This document shows positions 30,845 to 42,586 of a stretch of 64,000 nt of DNA, piece after piece (positions within the stretch are counted from its first letter, which is position 1; every line of letters begins with the position of its first letter). The position numbers and the translations under genes are program-made. This DNA comes from Paraconiothyrium sp. Pb-2020 (taxonomy: Eukaryota > Ascomycota > Dothideomycetes > Pleosporales > Didymosphaeriaceae), in assembly GCA_022419385.1 (NCBI GenBank), contig JAJUBI010000004.1:868001-932000 (forward strand), given 5' to 3'. The notes under the pieces are model-generated. The model was not told the origin of the DNA, did no database searches, and was given only the letters and a program-made list of their open reading frames with translations.

Positions 30845-32030
30845 TCAGCCAGCATGAGCACTGACACCTCGATAACAGTCTATCATCTCGATGTCTTCGA
30901 ATGACTTCGTTGATGGTGAGCTCGACTTCCGTAAAACAGGACTCATATCTTCCTCGCTCGTGGCATTCCTTATCATCGGAAGGGTTACTGGGCGCCCGCG
31001 AGGAAAGATCGGCGGCATCAGCTTCGTCAATTTATTCCTAATTCCCTGGAATGCTTGCTCGTTTCTGTAGGTATATGCCAACGATGGCATGCAAGCACAC
31101 ATGGCGCCTATCATCAGCTCGCACGTTCTATAGTGCGTTAGGGACATCGCAAGCCAACTACTCCCTTCAATGCTGACTCACATGGCGATGTTCGTCGCGA
31201 ACAGTAGATAGATGACATTCTCTGTCGTACCCTTCCTCGTTCGGAAATACAATGCAACAGCTGAGCAGACACAAGCCCTGTGAGCGTCAGTCTGAGCGCA
31301 AATGGTGAATGCAAGACCAGCCTACGTACATCAGCCCTGAAAGGAAAATCAGCATAGCGCCGAACTTCTTCCTTCTGGATACCTTTAGGTTCGCGACGGC
31401 GATAATAGGCAAAAGGAGGATTGTAATATCGGACGCCAGCCCGAACGCAGAGATGGGAATAGCGACCATCCCATACACAACTATGTTCCGCACGATGGAA
31501 AGATACAGCGTCGCAATCGTGAACGCTGTGTAGGTCGCGACGTTAACAGAAAGCCCAACTGTGGCGCCGATGCGCATCCATCGAAGCTGGTAGAACAACT
31601 GGAGGTAGAGGATGAAAAAGGTGGCTTTCAGAAAACCGTATGTGACCGGTAGCACAGTGAGCAAAACGAAGGCTGGGATGATGAACGCATCGTCTGTGAG
31701 CGCTTCGAGGGTGCCGTCTACGTCTGTGTCGAGGTTACCGCGGATAGAAATCCAGAGCGTAGTCGAGTATAATATCAGGGTGCCAAGCACGGCTATTGTC
31801 AGGGTGCCTGTGAAGTGTTGATCAGATTGAATTCGATATCGAGGTCCACTCTATATACCGTCGTCCCAACGGCACTGCCGCATTAGCCATATCTTCACAT
31901 AGACGCGATTGGCCAGCAAGATCACCATCAACACGAGCAGAACCGAGGTAACGATTGCCTGTTGGCGTCTGATACGGTCTATGTTTGCCCAAGACGGCGC
32001 TGTATCTTGGATCTGAGCAAATGGGCCCAT
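30845..32030 (-). CDS. Fungal rhodopsin-like (PF20684-type) integral membrane protein
   Basis: Four exons (32030-31859, 31807-31330, 31277-31182, 31127-30845) with introns of 51, 52 and 54 nt join to 342 residues. Seven hydrophobic segments follow the pattern of the fungal rhodopsin-domain family: VLLVLMVILLANRVYVKIWL (TM1), RQCRWDDGTLTIAVLGTL (the conserved WDD before TM2), LKATFFILYLQLFYQLRWMR, VVYGMVAIPISAFGLASDI and LLPIIAVANLKVSRRKKFGA before TM6. The last exon encodes a C-terminal tail with PPIFPRGRP and a Ser-rich acidic end. Members of this large family are poorly characterised; they lack the retinal lysine of true rhodopsins. The individual exons are short and were recovered from frame closure and WDD and RRKK landmarks. 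Confidence 0.82.
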
Positions 32031-32303
32031 AGTTGTTCAGCCCAGGTGACTGGCCAGCAACCGATGTGGCACTAGACTCTCGAAGTTTTACCAGTTAAAT
32101 CTGGGTGGCTACGGTGTTTCAAATCTGCGTTCGGAAGGAACATTGATGGCGTTGGTTGTGAAGCTCTCACTGAGAGAAAGAAATGCTCCGACACAGTGGA
32201 AATCGAGGTATGAGAGACAGACACAGTTAAAAATGGTGTCGCTGATGCAAATTATTGGGTACCAGGAAGTGGAGGACGTAACATGGAATTCATATAGCAG
32301 AAT

Positions 32304-32699
32304 TTAGCAAGGGATCGGCGTTTCCATGCGCACCGTGTGGAGGCGGGGGAATGTCGTGTAGTACGAATGCAAGAATGCAGCTCGAAACCAAGCACCTTGC
32401 CACTTTAGCAAAGTTGTACTACGATGAGGGCTATCGCGGATATCGATCTCAACTACGGCTATCACAAATCTAGATCTATCTTCTTTGGAGTGAACATTTA
32501 CACGTATATCAAACAACCGAACAGGTTTTTCTTCCGGTTCTTGAAGCCAACCGTGTAATGCCGTCTCAACTAGCCCTGCACTTATTGCATTGTGTTCATT
32601 AATAGCATCTGACCGGGAATCCGGTCTCTCAAGCAGCTGCATAGTCTGTAGGTCGGAATTCATGCTCTTCTGAACAATGCGTTTGTATGCACCGGCCAT
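32304..32699 (-). CDS. Small hypothetical protein
   Basis: A 131-codon frame from an ATG followed by GCC. The sequence looks soluble and balanced, with alternating hydrophobic segments (VRLFDIRVNVHS, SRFVIAVVEIDI, TLLKWQGAWFRAAFLHSYY) that could form a small alpha/beta fold. I recognise no family and see no introns. It stands alone between the rhodopsin-like gene and EAF1. A chance ORF is possible. Confidence 0.4.
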   Translation of the reverse strand: MAGAYKRIVQKSMNSDLQTMQLLERPDSRSDAINEHNAISAGLVETALHGWLQEPEEKPVRLFDIRVNVHSKEDRSRFVIAVVEIDIRDSPHRSTTLLKWQGAWFRAAFLHSYYTTFPRLHTVRMETPIPC

Positions 32700-33347
32700 T
32701 TATACTTGATGAAGTTAGTAAAGTTGGTGGCATGTCACTCGTAAGACCAACCTAGCGTAAAGAGCGATGAAGGGAAGCAGTTGGAAGGGAGAAATGCGGA
32801 TGTGCGAATAGTATCATCTTACAACATCATTCGACGTTCATGTTACTTCGCGGTCCTGAATGAAAGGACATGGTGAACCTTACGAGTAGGTGGCAAATAG
32901 TGTCCAACGTTGGACCTAAGGTGGCGGCCATAATACGAAGGCTGCTAGAAGTGTCACAGAGCGAAAAGATCCACAAAAGGAGGATTGACCCTCGGGCTGT
33001 TTAAGCAAGGGCGCTAAAATAGTTCATTGTCTCGACTTCTATGGTCGAGGTATCTCATAAGCTATTCGGAGAGTCTGATCTCCTACCGACCCAAGTCTCC
33101 CAGTCGACTATATATCACTGCCCAACCAAGTGTCCCGGTGACATGACGCGCCAGACGCCAAACACCATGCTCTTGCCCGTGATGAACGAGCCTCCTTGTG
33201 GCCTCGAGCGCTCACATCGCTCGTTATGCTCGCGGTAAACAGAATCGAAAAGATGGGAATTCATTAAATAAACATGTACAGTTCGAAGTTGTACGTGAAG
33301 TGATGCCTATCCGGCAGCATCACTATGCTGGGAGGTTCGCTTCGTCT
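32700..33347. other. Intergenic region downstream of EAF1
   Basis: About 650 bp between the small hypothetical ORF and the 3' end of EAF1. No gene or element recognised. Confidence 0.55.
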
Positions 33348-36300
33348 CTACGTTTGGGCTTGTTGGACACCCGGACTCTGTTGCAGCTGTGGATTCTGCG
33401 GCGTTGCACTCCTGCTCGAAGGTCTGGCGGCATTGATACCGGGGCTACCCGCCTGCGCTCGCTGCTGGCTCATCATTTGCTGCTGGCGAACAAGCTGCTG
33501 CTGATAGGCGTGGACCGCGCCCTGGTTTGGGCTGTTGGCACCCATGTTGCCATTTTGGACGTACATGTTATTGCCGATCTGAGGAGAGTGGGCCATGCCG
33601 GGGGAGCCTGCGGCTGCATTCATTGCCTGTGCGCGTTGTTTTGTTAGGAACCGGGCAAGATGATCAGACGCCATTTTCTGGACCTGTTCTTGGGACCATT
33701 CCGGATGCTGTACCTTTAGATTGTTTTGGATTTGCAATAATTGCGGCATGTGTCCACTAGACAATGGGCGAGCAGGAGTCTGCATACTGGGAGTGGCCTG
33801 ATTGATGCGAGGAGATCCGGCGTTGTTCGACATGCCATTCATCGTAGGGGTTATGTTCCCGTTCATGTTCTGACCTGCCATGGACGCCATCATGTTCGCG
33901 TTCGGCATATTGTTCATTCCCATATTCTGGGTGAGATTACTAGCCATGTTGATCTGTTGTTGTTGGAGCTGAAACTGGTGTTGCTGGTTAGCATTGGGAT
34001 ATTGGCCTCTTTGCATGGCCGCCATCTGAGCCTGGTTCGGAGGACCCATCCGCTGAGAGTTGGACATATTGGCCTGCATCTGCGCTTGCGGGACACCTGT
34101 GTTGCCCATCGACATTCCGCCATTCATGTTGGCATTCGGGAAGCCCTGTTGCATCTGGTTCTGCTGCGCCCGAGCTGCCATAGCAGCATTAGCAGCAGGG
34201 TTTGCGCCTTGCTGAGCAGCGTTCGCCATCTGCGGAGTAAGGTTGGGGTTGGAGCCAGGCGTTCCCATCCGTTGTTGTTGACCGGCGCCGTTGGCCAAGC
34301 CTTGTGCCTGCATCTGCGCTGTCCGCTGCGCCATTTGCTACGTGCTATTAGCCACACACCCATTGAAGAAATAGTTGTACGTACCCTCGCGTGCATCTCT
34401 TGTTGCTGTTGCTCAAGAAGCTTCTGCTTGATCCGTTGTTCACGTTCCCACTTAAGGCGCGAGAACTCTTGAGGAGTATGCACGTTGGTCTTGGGCTGCA
34501 TGGGTTCTTGTGCTTTACGTAGTGCGGCGGCTTTCTGTGATTCAGCTTGCTTATGCGCAATAGACTCGCGCTTCCGAGCCAGCTTCCGCATTCCGTCAAT
34601 GATGGCAAGATGCCTATTGTCTCTCCGTCTCTCCACTCGAATGGGTTGGTTCGTCCGTCTTCGGGGTGTTTGAGCTGGGATACTCTGGCCACTTTGTTGC
34701 TGCTGCTGGATGAGCTGTTGCTGCGCTTGATGTTGAGCGGCAACAGTCCTTTGCGCTTGCTCAAGGCGGCTTTGGTACGTCCTGAAGTACTGTGTCTTAG
34801 ACATCTCCGCGGGCAGCCCTTCAAGTTGCACCCAGCGCTCGAAGCATTCCCAGGGGGTTCGTCGACCGGACCCAGCTACAAGCATTGAAGGTAAAGCAAG
34901 TTGCTGTGCGACCAACGACCAGTTGAAAGTGTACTCCTTCACCAAAGCACGTAGCTTCTGATCCTCTTCCCATAGCCACTGTGACGATTGCCGGTTTTCG
35001 AAGAACGACACTGACGGCATCGGAAACTCAGTAGGCGGCCTGAACTGGTGAGAAGCTTGGAGCCGATCGCGAATATGCCTGTTCTCGGGGTGGAACAGGG
35101 CTACATCGCTCATCTCTGGTGGCAGATCATTTCGGTGGAACAGCCTTCTTCCAGGGGTAGAGGGCATAGAATGTTCGGCCGAGGTTCCAGATCTACTTGG
35201 CGGAGTAGCTGGCTCATCTTCAGAATCGTATTCGTAACGGCTGCGCTTTCTGGGAGGACCCCTTACTTGCGACACCAGTTTACCGCAGACGAATTTAGAT
35301 ACAGGGGCGAGAGGAGGATCCACGAAAGACAAAGGTGTAACGTCGCTAGCACCTTCCAGTATTGGCTCGTATAGAGGAAGTTCGTGCAGCATCGCGTCGC
35401 TGGCGGGTGTACGGTCAATCTTCATGACGACATCGTTGAATCCCAAAGAAAAGAGTGTTGCGGGCGGATTAGAGCATAACGGAGACAACAACTCGTCGTC
35501 GTCTGCGAAAGACACGCTTTCCGCGTCCGCGCCAGAGTGCACCAGATCCGGAGTGGGTGCATCGTCCATATCTTGCTCTACCACAATCGACTTTGGTATT
35601 CGAGCTTTAATTCGCAACGACGTTCGTTCTTCGGGCGTGCTATTCACAAAATCCGCACACCATCCAGCGAAAGTAGCAGCAAGAGATTTTTTCCAGCTCC
35701 TCTCCTCCTTGAAGTCAGTCTGCATCCATTTCATCTCGGCAAGTAGATGATCCTGATGGGTAATAGGTCGCTCGGGTTCAGCAGACTTTTTCAACTGCCG
35801 AAGTGACCACCTATTCGCGTTTTGCAGCTGATAAACTCTCTTGAGAATTTTGTAGTCATGAGCCTCTCGAATAGTAGCAAGAACCCCAGCCGTTGACACA
35901 GTTTTTTGCGCAGAAGTGACCAGGTCCATAAGAGGGGTTGACCGAGGTGGGTGATGCGCCTGGTAATTGAATAATCCTTGCAGATAATCTCTGCTAGAGT
36001 CTTGTGATGCACCCTGGAGAGATGCGTAATCCTCATTGTACAACTGTAGCGCCTTGGTGGCCCGGCTCAGATCGGGCTTAGCAAAGATGACAGTCGATAC
36101 TTCTTTGGGTTTCTGCTCCTTCAGAGGCCGCGCAGGACTTGTAGTCAGCGAGGTGTTGCTTGAACGTGGTAAGAACAACCTTCGCAGGCGATTTCTCTGC
36201 ACGCTCTTCGATGATCTGAGTAATAGACTTTTGCTGCAGGGCGCCTGATGAGACTCGTGTTGTCATACGTTCGGATCGAGGGGATGTAGAAGGATCAGTT

Positions 36301-37974
36301 GCTCTTTCACTGGAACAGGTGCTTCGTCCATCTCCACATCGTTGTCTGCAGGCGGGGGCGGATGATCCTGGCCTAGTGAGGAGCGCGGTCGATGCTCTTC
36401 CATACTATCCGATGTTTCAGGTTCCGCCGTTGAGGGTTCAGGAGCAGTCGTGGTAGGTGTCGGTAGTGAGTCAGCCGCAGGTTGCTCAACCGCCGTTTCC
36501 GCCTCTTCAGTTTCGATTTCGCGAACGACATCTCTGGCGTGGTCACTTAGCGCATCCGGCCCTGCAGGAGGAGCGTTCTCCGACTCGCCCAATCGTGCCT
36601 TTCCATCACGTGCCAAGCGGATGGCCTGCTCATCTTCGATCTGTCTTTCAACGTCATCCTCAACGGTACTCTCTGCACGAGCAGACTCCCTTGCCAGGCG
36701 CATCTGTTCTTGTAATACGCGCTCATGATCTTCTTTGGCTTGTTCCGCTACAGGATCCACTAGGCCTGCCTCGACAAGCGACTGCCTTCGCTCACGGAAC
36801 GACTCGGTATCTGGACTGGTATCCGGAGAGTGATGTTGAGGGTGTGGTGTCGCTTGCGAGTACGGTCCAACAGTGGATGATGGTGATGATGCCAGATCCG
36901 TGGGAACGTTGCTATTCGGCAATGCCAACCTCTCCTCCTCCTTACGTTCCTTTTCTGCTGCCTTCTCTAATTTCCGCTCCCTCTCTTGCAACCTCGCCTC
37001 CTGTACTTCTTGAGGTGGTAGATGTACTACTTGCGGTGCTCTAGGTGCCTTTGGCGTTCGCCCGTTTACTAACCCATCCTCTGCCAGAGCGGTCTCATCT
37101 TCGGTAGACGGTGGTATGGCATCTTGCGGGTCAACAGCTGGTCCATCGGGTACAACTTCTGCTTCTCTCGAGTCCTGAGTAACGGGTGCCTCTGTTACTG
37201 GAGGTACCTGCGGCTGTTCATCAGAAGCGTCGTCGACAGCAGTCGCGTCGGCTGGGGATGCGGCAGCTTGAGGGGCGTCAGCACCTGACGGGATTGATGC
37301 AGGCTTCGCGACGGCGGATGCGACGGCTTCACCTAGCTCCTCATTCGGGGGCGGCCGCTGTGTTGCAACAGATGGCGACGCAGATGCTGCGCGCAGCTGC
37401 TCTTCCAGGCTTGGACCGACGGCGGTGGTTGGTGACGACTTCAATGGAATGGAGAAATCCGGAATGGTAGAAGACTGGAACGGTGATGCGAGAGGAAGAG
37501 GAGGTGGAAGGGTTGCATCGTTAAAGCGTCGTCGTCTGCATGGAGTCGTTAGTGGAATGCGCCAACATCAATCGCGCGGCGACGACAACAACGAACAATT
37601 CAAAACCTTTATTGAGTAGAAAAGAAAAGAGTAGCTTACTTGGTTATGTCGTTTTCGTCCAGAAAACGGGCCTCATTCTCGTCTGGTTCATCGTCGAGGG
37701 CGAGGTCTTGGGCCTGGAGCGGGCGACCCGCGTTCAGTAGCGCGGTAGTGCCATAAAGCTCGCGCAGCTTGCGCTTCAACGAAGCCGCGCATTGTCTATA
37801 TGGGAGATTATCAGCACAACCACGCAATATTAATCAAATCCGAGCGATTTTCCGCGGTTGCAAGTGCTATGCGACACAGGAAATTCGCGATTTGATGATG
37901 AACTCGCAAGTTACTTACGCAATCTCGTTCGTTTTCTCCCGGAAATACGCATCACGAAGGCTGTCGAGGGACAT
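33348..37974 (-). CDS. EAF1: Eaf1/Vid21, scaffold subunit of the NuA4 histone acetyltransferase
   Basis: Nuclear scaffold of NuA4, which acetylates H4/H2A. Exons deduced: 37974-37919, 37795-37640, 37535 to about 36406, about 36301-36180, 36118-34385 and 34337-33348, giving about 1,395 residues. The N terminus MSLDSLRDAYFREKTNEIAQ then AASLKRKLRELYG is characteristic. An HSA domain lies at about 550-640 (LKRVYQLQNANRWSLRQLKK, LLAEMKWMQTDFKEERSWKK), a Myb/SANT domain at about 865-930 (QWLWEEDQKLRALVKEYTFN then WSLVAQQL), and the C-terminal third is Gln/Asn/Met-rich. MTTRVSSGALQQKSITQIIE confirms the middle. The introns near 36302-36405 and 36119-36179 are weak predictions needed to explain frame changes. 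The gene diverges from MAK11 across 308 bp. Confidence 0.88.
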
Positions 37975-38282
37975 ATGAAGACCGACAATCGGTGGCCGAC
38001 ATCCGTTTTCCACGAGTGCCGCCAATGTGATGGATTTTCGGGTGTTGGGGGTGTGGGCGTTGATGGATATATCGAGGGCAGTACTTGGGCTGATGGGCGG
38101 ACGGGCTCGCGCGCGATGGTGAGGAAAGGAGGATCAGTCCGCGGGCGGTCGTAGATCACGTGCCGTCCGTCGATAAGCTCCCGACCCCTGTCTAGCGTGC
38201 AGTAGCGTCCTGCAGCTTCTCAAAATTTCGTGTTGCTGCCGAACGCGTCAAGCAACGTCAGGTGTACCCAACCAACTTCGAA
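37975..38282. promoter_or_regulatory. Divergent promoter: EAF1 / MAK11
   Basis: 308 bp separate the two start codons, so a NuA4 scaffold gene and a ribosome-assembly gene probably share regulatory DNA. A CACGTG E-box lies at 38157-38162, and ACCGA-CAA-TCGGT near 37980 is a short inverted repeat. No TATA box was seen. Confidence 0.55.
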
Positions 38283-39833
38283 ATGGCCAAAAGAAAGAGA
38301 GAAATCGCAGACAGGACGAAGCCGGCGAAAGCACTAAAGAGTGGGAAGGAAGTGGCTGCCTCGGCCGCGCAGAAAGCGGTACAGATCGAGTCTCCCGCAC
38401 GCAGAAACAAGGAAGCCGCAGTAGACGACCAGGCTGGCGCAAAGAGCAAGGCAGCAACAATCACAACAGCAGCGGAGCCAATTGAAACCACAACTATCCA
38501 GATCATCACCGGTTCATACGAAAGAGTTCTGCACGGCTTCACCGCAGCGATACCCCAGGCCCTGGTCACGGGACAGGATGACGCCGTCGAGCAAGATCAA
38601 CCCAAAATCAACTTTTCGGACACCTTCCTGTTCAATGCACACACTTCGGCGATCCGCTGCCTCGCGCTGACCCCTCCAACGGATGAATCTTCCAAGGTAG
38701 TCCTGGCCACCGGCAGCACCGATGAGCGAATCAACCTCTACACATTATCTACAGCACCGCCCGCACCTTCGAAATCTAAACCTCAACTCCCATCCCTCCA
38801 TGGCACTTCAATATCGGAGAACTCCAGGAACAAGGAGCTCGGCGCCCTGCTGCACCACTCTTCCAGCGTTACCGCCCTTCACTTCCCCTCCCGGGCAAAG
38901 CTTCTGAGTTCCTCCGAAGACAGCACCATCACCATCACCCGGACGCGCGACTGGGCGCCATTGTCCACCATCAAAGCACCCATACCGAAAGCCCAAGGCC
39001 GGCCCTCAGGCGACACCGCAGCTCCCGGCGAAGTCCCCGCCGGCGTCAATGACTTCGCCGTGCATCCCAGCAACAAGCTGATGGTCAGCGTGGGCAAGGG
39101 CGAGAAATGCATGCGTCTTTGGAACCTCATCACCGGAAATAAAGCCGGCGTGTTGCAGTTCAGCCGCGACATCCTCGCCTCGGTAGGCGAGGGACGTTTC
39201 GGCAGCGGAGAAGGTCGGAAAGTCGTATGGGACACTGAGGGCGAGGAGCTCGCCGTGGCATTCGAACGCGGCGTCGTGGTCTTCAGCCTTGACATGAAGG
39301 CAAAGGCGAAGATCCTTCCTACCCCACGGACAAAGATCCACCAGATGCGGTACCTGCCCTCAGACACACACCCGGGCATCCTGCTCGTTTCCACCGAGGA
39401 CGGCCGTATAATGTTCTACGATACAAACTCCACGTTCGAAACTGCGGCGAACGACGACAAGGAGGATGAAATTCCACAGAGCAAACTTGTTGCTGCCATC
39501 GGTGGCCCCGCAGCAGGCTTCTCAGGGCGAGTGAAAGACTTCGATATCCTGAGGATAAGTGACGCTTCCTTCCTCATCATCTCCGGAAGCAGCGACGGCA
39601 CGGTCAGGCTGTGGCTTCTTCGCACAGACGAATTGAAGACGCCTTCGGAGTCAGAGAAGGGGACGGGATTCACAGCAGAGCAGGTTGGACGCTTACTAGG
39701 AACGTACACGACAGGCACGCGTATAACGTGCTTGAAGTCCTTCGTTATGACGGGTACACCGGATGCAGGAGAAGATGAGGAAGAAATACCTGTGGAGAAG
39801 GATGATGAGTCGAGCAGCGATGAGAGCGAGTAG
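38283..39833 (+). CDS. MAK11: Mak11/PAK1IP1-type WD40 protein, 60S ribosome biogenesis
   Basis: Nucleolar WD40-repeat protein needed for 60S subunit assembly in yeast; homologous to human PAK1IP1. Intronless, 516 residues. After a Lys/Ala-rich N terminus come QIITGSYERVLHGF, HTSAIRCLALTP, VLATGSTDERINLYTL, HHSSSVTALHFP, LLSSSEDSTITITRTRDW, GVNDFAVHPSNKLMVSVGKG then EKCMRLWNLITGNKAG, and a late LIISGSSDGTVRLW repeat: the irregular beta-propeller of the Mak11 family. The C terminus is acidic (EDEEEIPVEKDDESSSDES). The ATG at 38283 begins MAKRKRE; the frame is open seven codons upstream. It is divergent from EAF1. Confidence 0.88.
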   Translation: MAKRKREIADRTKPAKALKSGKEVAASAAQKAVQIESPARRNKEAAVDDQAGAKSKAATITTAAEPIETTTIQIITGSYERVLHGFTAAIPQALVTGQDDAVEQDQPKINFSDTFLFNAHTSAIRCLALTPPTDESSKVVLATGSTDERINLYTLSTAPPAPSKSKPQLPSLHGTSISENSRNKELGALLHHSSSVTALHFPSRAKLLSSSEDSTITITRTRDWAPLSTIKAPIPKAQGRPSGDTAAPGEVPAGVNDFAVHPSNKLMVSVGKGEKCMRLWNLITGNKAGVLQFSRDILASVGEGRFGSGEGRKVVWDTEGEELAVAFERGVVVFSLDMKAKAKILPTPRTKIHQMRYLPSDTHPGILLVSTEDGRIMFYDTNSTFETAANDDKEDEIPQSKLVAAIGGPAAGFSGRVKDFDILRISDASFLIISGSSDGTVRLWLLRTDELKTPSESEKGTGFTAEQVGRLLGTYTTGTRITCLKSFVMTGTPDAGEDEEEIPVEKDDESSSDESE

Positions 39834-40238
39834 TCTAATGCGTTATATACCACAATTCTATTTGCTTCAAGCTACACACTATGAAGACACGGTTCCATCG
39901 CTTCTGTCTGTGCTCCGTACCTAGATGCTGTCTTTTCATCACGACCTACCCAGGTACCCTGGAATGCTCTTTCTCTCATATCGATGTCGTATGGATCCTA
40001 TACAAACACTATGCTACGGCGCGAGCCTTAGCTCTTCTATGATTGACCTTCATCCCAACACTGACCCATCTAACCAAATGCACCAACCCAATTTCATCTA
40101 CAGTCGATAGAAAAAGGCGCAGCGTCTCAAGATCGAGACAAACACATGCAACCGACTACTCATGCTATCGCTAAAGTACGACCGACAAAACTATACAAAG
40201 AGGGATGATCGACGAAACTTATACAAGGGAAAGCGACC
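39834..40238. other. Convergent intergenic region: MAK11 / amino-acid transporter
   Basis: 405 bp between two 3' ends, expected to hold both 3' UTRs. No gene seen. Confidence 0.6.
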
Positions 40239-42586
40239 TCAAGGCATCCTCTCATCACAATATCCCGGGGTCTTTGCAGTGCCACCGTGTACCCAGCTAT
40301 TGATCGTGAGCGCAGTCGTGTAAACCATGCTGACGAGGCCGACGATCCCGACAAGGATATCAAGTATGCGCGCAGTAGTGGTACGTGCCACGGCGCGGTA
40401 ATGAAGCATAGGCTGAATACAGGATTAGCGCAAACGTTTTAGTTGAGATAGGTAGTTCTTACCGGGTAGATGTAGACCAGCGGAATGCAGGCAAAGCTTC
40501 CCACGAGTGCGACGAACTTGTCCAGATCATTTGCGCCAACCCAAGCGAGGGTGGCGCAGATGCCGACCATAAAGAAGCGGAAGAAGTTCTTCTTCCACTT
40601 GACATAGGGATTGTACTTGCCGGTCCTGCTGAAGAGCTGTTGGCTCGTGATTTCGATGGCTGGGTACAATTGCAGCGGTGTGGAGAGAAGTATTGCGAGA
40701 GAGTAGATGAACTGGACGCCGTTCACGAACTTGTTGTCTTGAGGCATATTGAGGATAATGACAGTCTTTGTCTTCGAGCCGAAAGCCGCATAGGAGAGTG
40801 CGCCCATGCTTATGAAGATGACAGTAATGACGATCATAACCATGCCGAGCACTTTGGGGAACTTCTTTGGGTTCTTCATACCACTCTGGACCGGGATAAT
40901 GAGTCCAATACCTTCAAATGTAAAGATTGCAGTTCCGATGAACAGTGTCCAATCGTTCTTGTTGAAGTTGGCAATGTCTGAGATCCCACCTTGGCCAACG
41001 ATGGTGAGAATGTCGAAGTAGTACAGATATACAAGTCCCAGAACAATGAAGAGATCCGCGACAAGGGCAAGTTTTTGAATATGATTGATGTTGCGGTATA
41101 GCGAAAGTGGCAGGAAGATGACCATCTGCATAAGGATCATGAGTCCTATGCTGATGTGCGTTTTGCAATCTGACACGGCGAGCACAAAAGCTTGCATATT
41201 CTCTGCCACGAAGACGGTGTATGCGGATGAGAATCCTAGCTGCGAGATGACGAGAGAGAAGTTGATCAAGTTGCGCATCCACTTTCCATAGATGTGCAAT
41301 CCCATGTCACCGAAGGAGTGCTCCACGGCGAGGCGAGTGTTGACCAATAGGACGAAGCAGAAGTAGGAGAGTGCGGCCACACTGAGGAGCACCACATTAG
41401 AGAAGAGCATACCTCCGTTGAGGAAGGCTCGCGGGAGGAAGAGAACACCAGTACCGACGAAACTCTTGAGCAGCAGCATAGCGGCACCCGTGGGACTTCC
41501 CTTGCCTGCCACCTTCGCTTTGCGTTTCCGCCGCTTGCCTGGGGTAAGCAGGGCACTGTTCTCTCCATATTCTCGTTCGTCCTCGCTGTGTTCTCCAGAT
41601 GTCAAAGCATCAGAAGAAAAGTACTCGTCCGGACCCAGGATTTCATCATCCTCTTCTAGCGACTCACCAGCGAAGTGTCCGTACAATGTCAAGAACTCGA
41701 GGAAGTTGTTCGTGAAGACAACAGGCTGCGGTTTCTGGGTGACAGTACCGTAGCCCGAAGGACCTGGTGCTGGTGATTGGTCGGCAGCCCTGCGAATAAA
41801 GTTGCGTCGGAAACCACCGGGCTGATGAATCGAGTTGATGTCCAACAGAGGCTCTTTAGCTCGAGCATGATCTGCTGAGAAGCTCTGGCTTCGCTTCATC
41901 TTCTGACGTTGCTCCTCTTCCTGCTGTGCCGACCACCTGTAAATCTGCCGTGTAATATCACCGCCCTGCAGTTGCAGACTGTCGAACTCCTCTTCCTCAT
42001 CGGACGACCCTCGTCTACCCCTGCTGACGTTGTCTGCATCTGCCCCAAATCCTGCATGTGATCTACTAGGAGAGCCATATCTAGCCGACAGGTTCGAAAA
42101 GGATGGTTTCTGAGGGCCTGCTAAGTGACGGCGAATGATCTCGGGGTCCTCATACGGCACGGTCGGAGATCGACTCCGCGCATCATAGGAGCCGTACTGG
42201 CTGAGCGTATCGCGGACGATGGTTTCCTGTGCAGGCGACAGCGGACGTATAGGCGGCGTGCCAAACCGTGGTGGGCTCCTTCCAAAGGACTCCTTTAGAG
42301 CTGATGATAGAGCTGACTCGCCAGGCCCCGGAAGCGATGACTGGCCTTCTTCACGCCCAGGCAGCGGTGTCTGGTTGGTCGATGGCTCTTCGGATGCGAG
42401 TTGCGCTGGCGTGGGGATCTGCTGAACTGGCACAGAACCGACAGGAACTGAGGAAGGTATGGGAGAACCGAGTCGGGCTGTTGACTGTTCGCGAGGAACG
42501 GAAGCGGAAGGCGAGCTACGCTCAGAGGCGCGCGACGAGGAGGGAACAGCCCGCGGCTTCGTCCGTTCAGGACTATCGTTCGCCAT
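40239..42586 (-). CDS. Vacuolar amino-acid transporter, Avt3/Avt4 type
   Basis: Amino-acid/auxin permease (SLC36/SLC32-like) family; yeast Avt3 and Avt4 export neutral and basic amino acids from the vacuole. Exons 42586-40463 and 40412-40239 (50-nt intron) give 765 residues. About 360 residues of Ser/Pro-rich disordered N terminus precede the membrane domain, which begins SPTGAAMLLLKSFVGTGVLF followed by LPRAFLNGG, the TM1 signature of Avt3/4, and continues with about 11 helices (for example ALVADLFIVLGLVYLYYFDI, FEGIGLIIPVQSGMKNP). I used the ATG at 42586 (MANDSPERTK); the frame is open upstream but has no ATG there. The last exon (PMLHYRAVARTTTARILDIL and on) supplies the terminal helix. 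It faces VHC1. Confidence 0.9.

Noticed and set aside
25512..31000. A secondary-metabolite gene cluster around the desaturase-like enzyme and the MFS transporter
   Set aside because: No PKS, NRPS, terpene synthase, P450 or pathway regulator is present nearby.
33741..34472. 243-codon plus-strand frame opposite EAF1
   Set aside because: His/Arg/Leu-rich shadow of the Gln/Asn-rich EAF1 tail.
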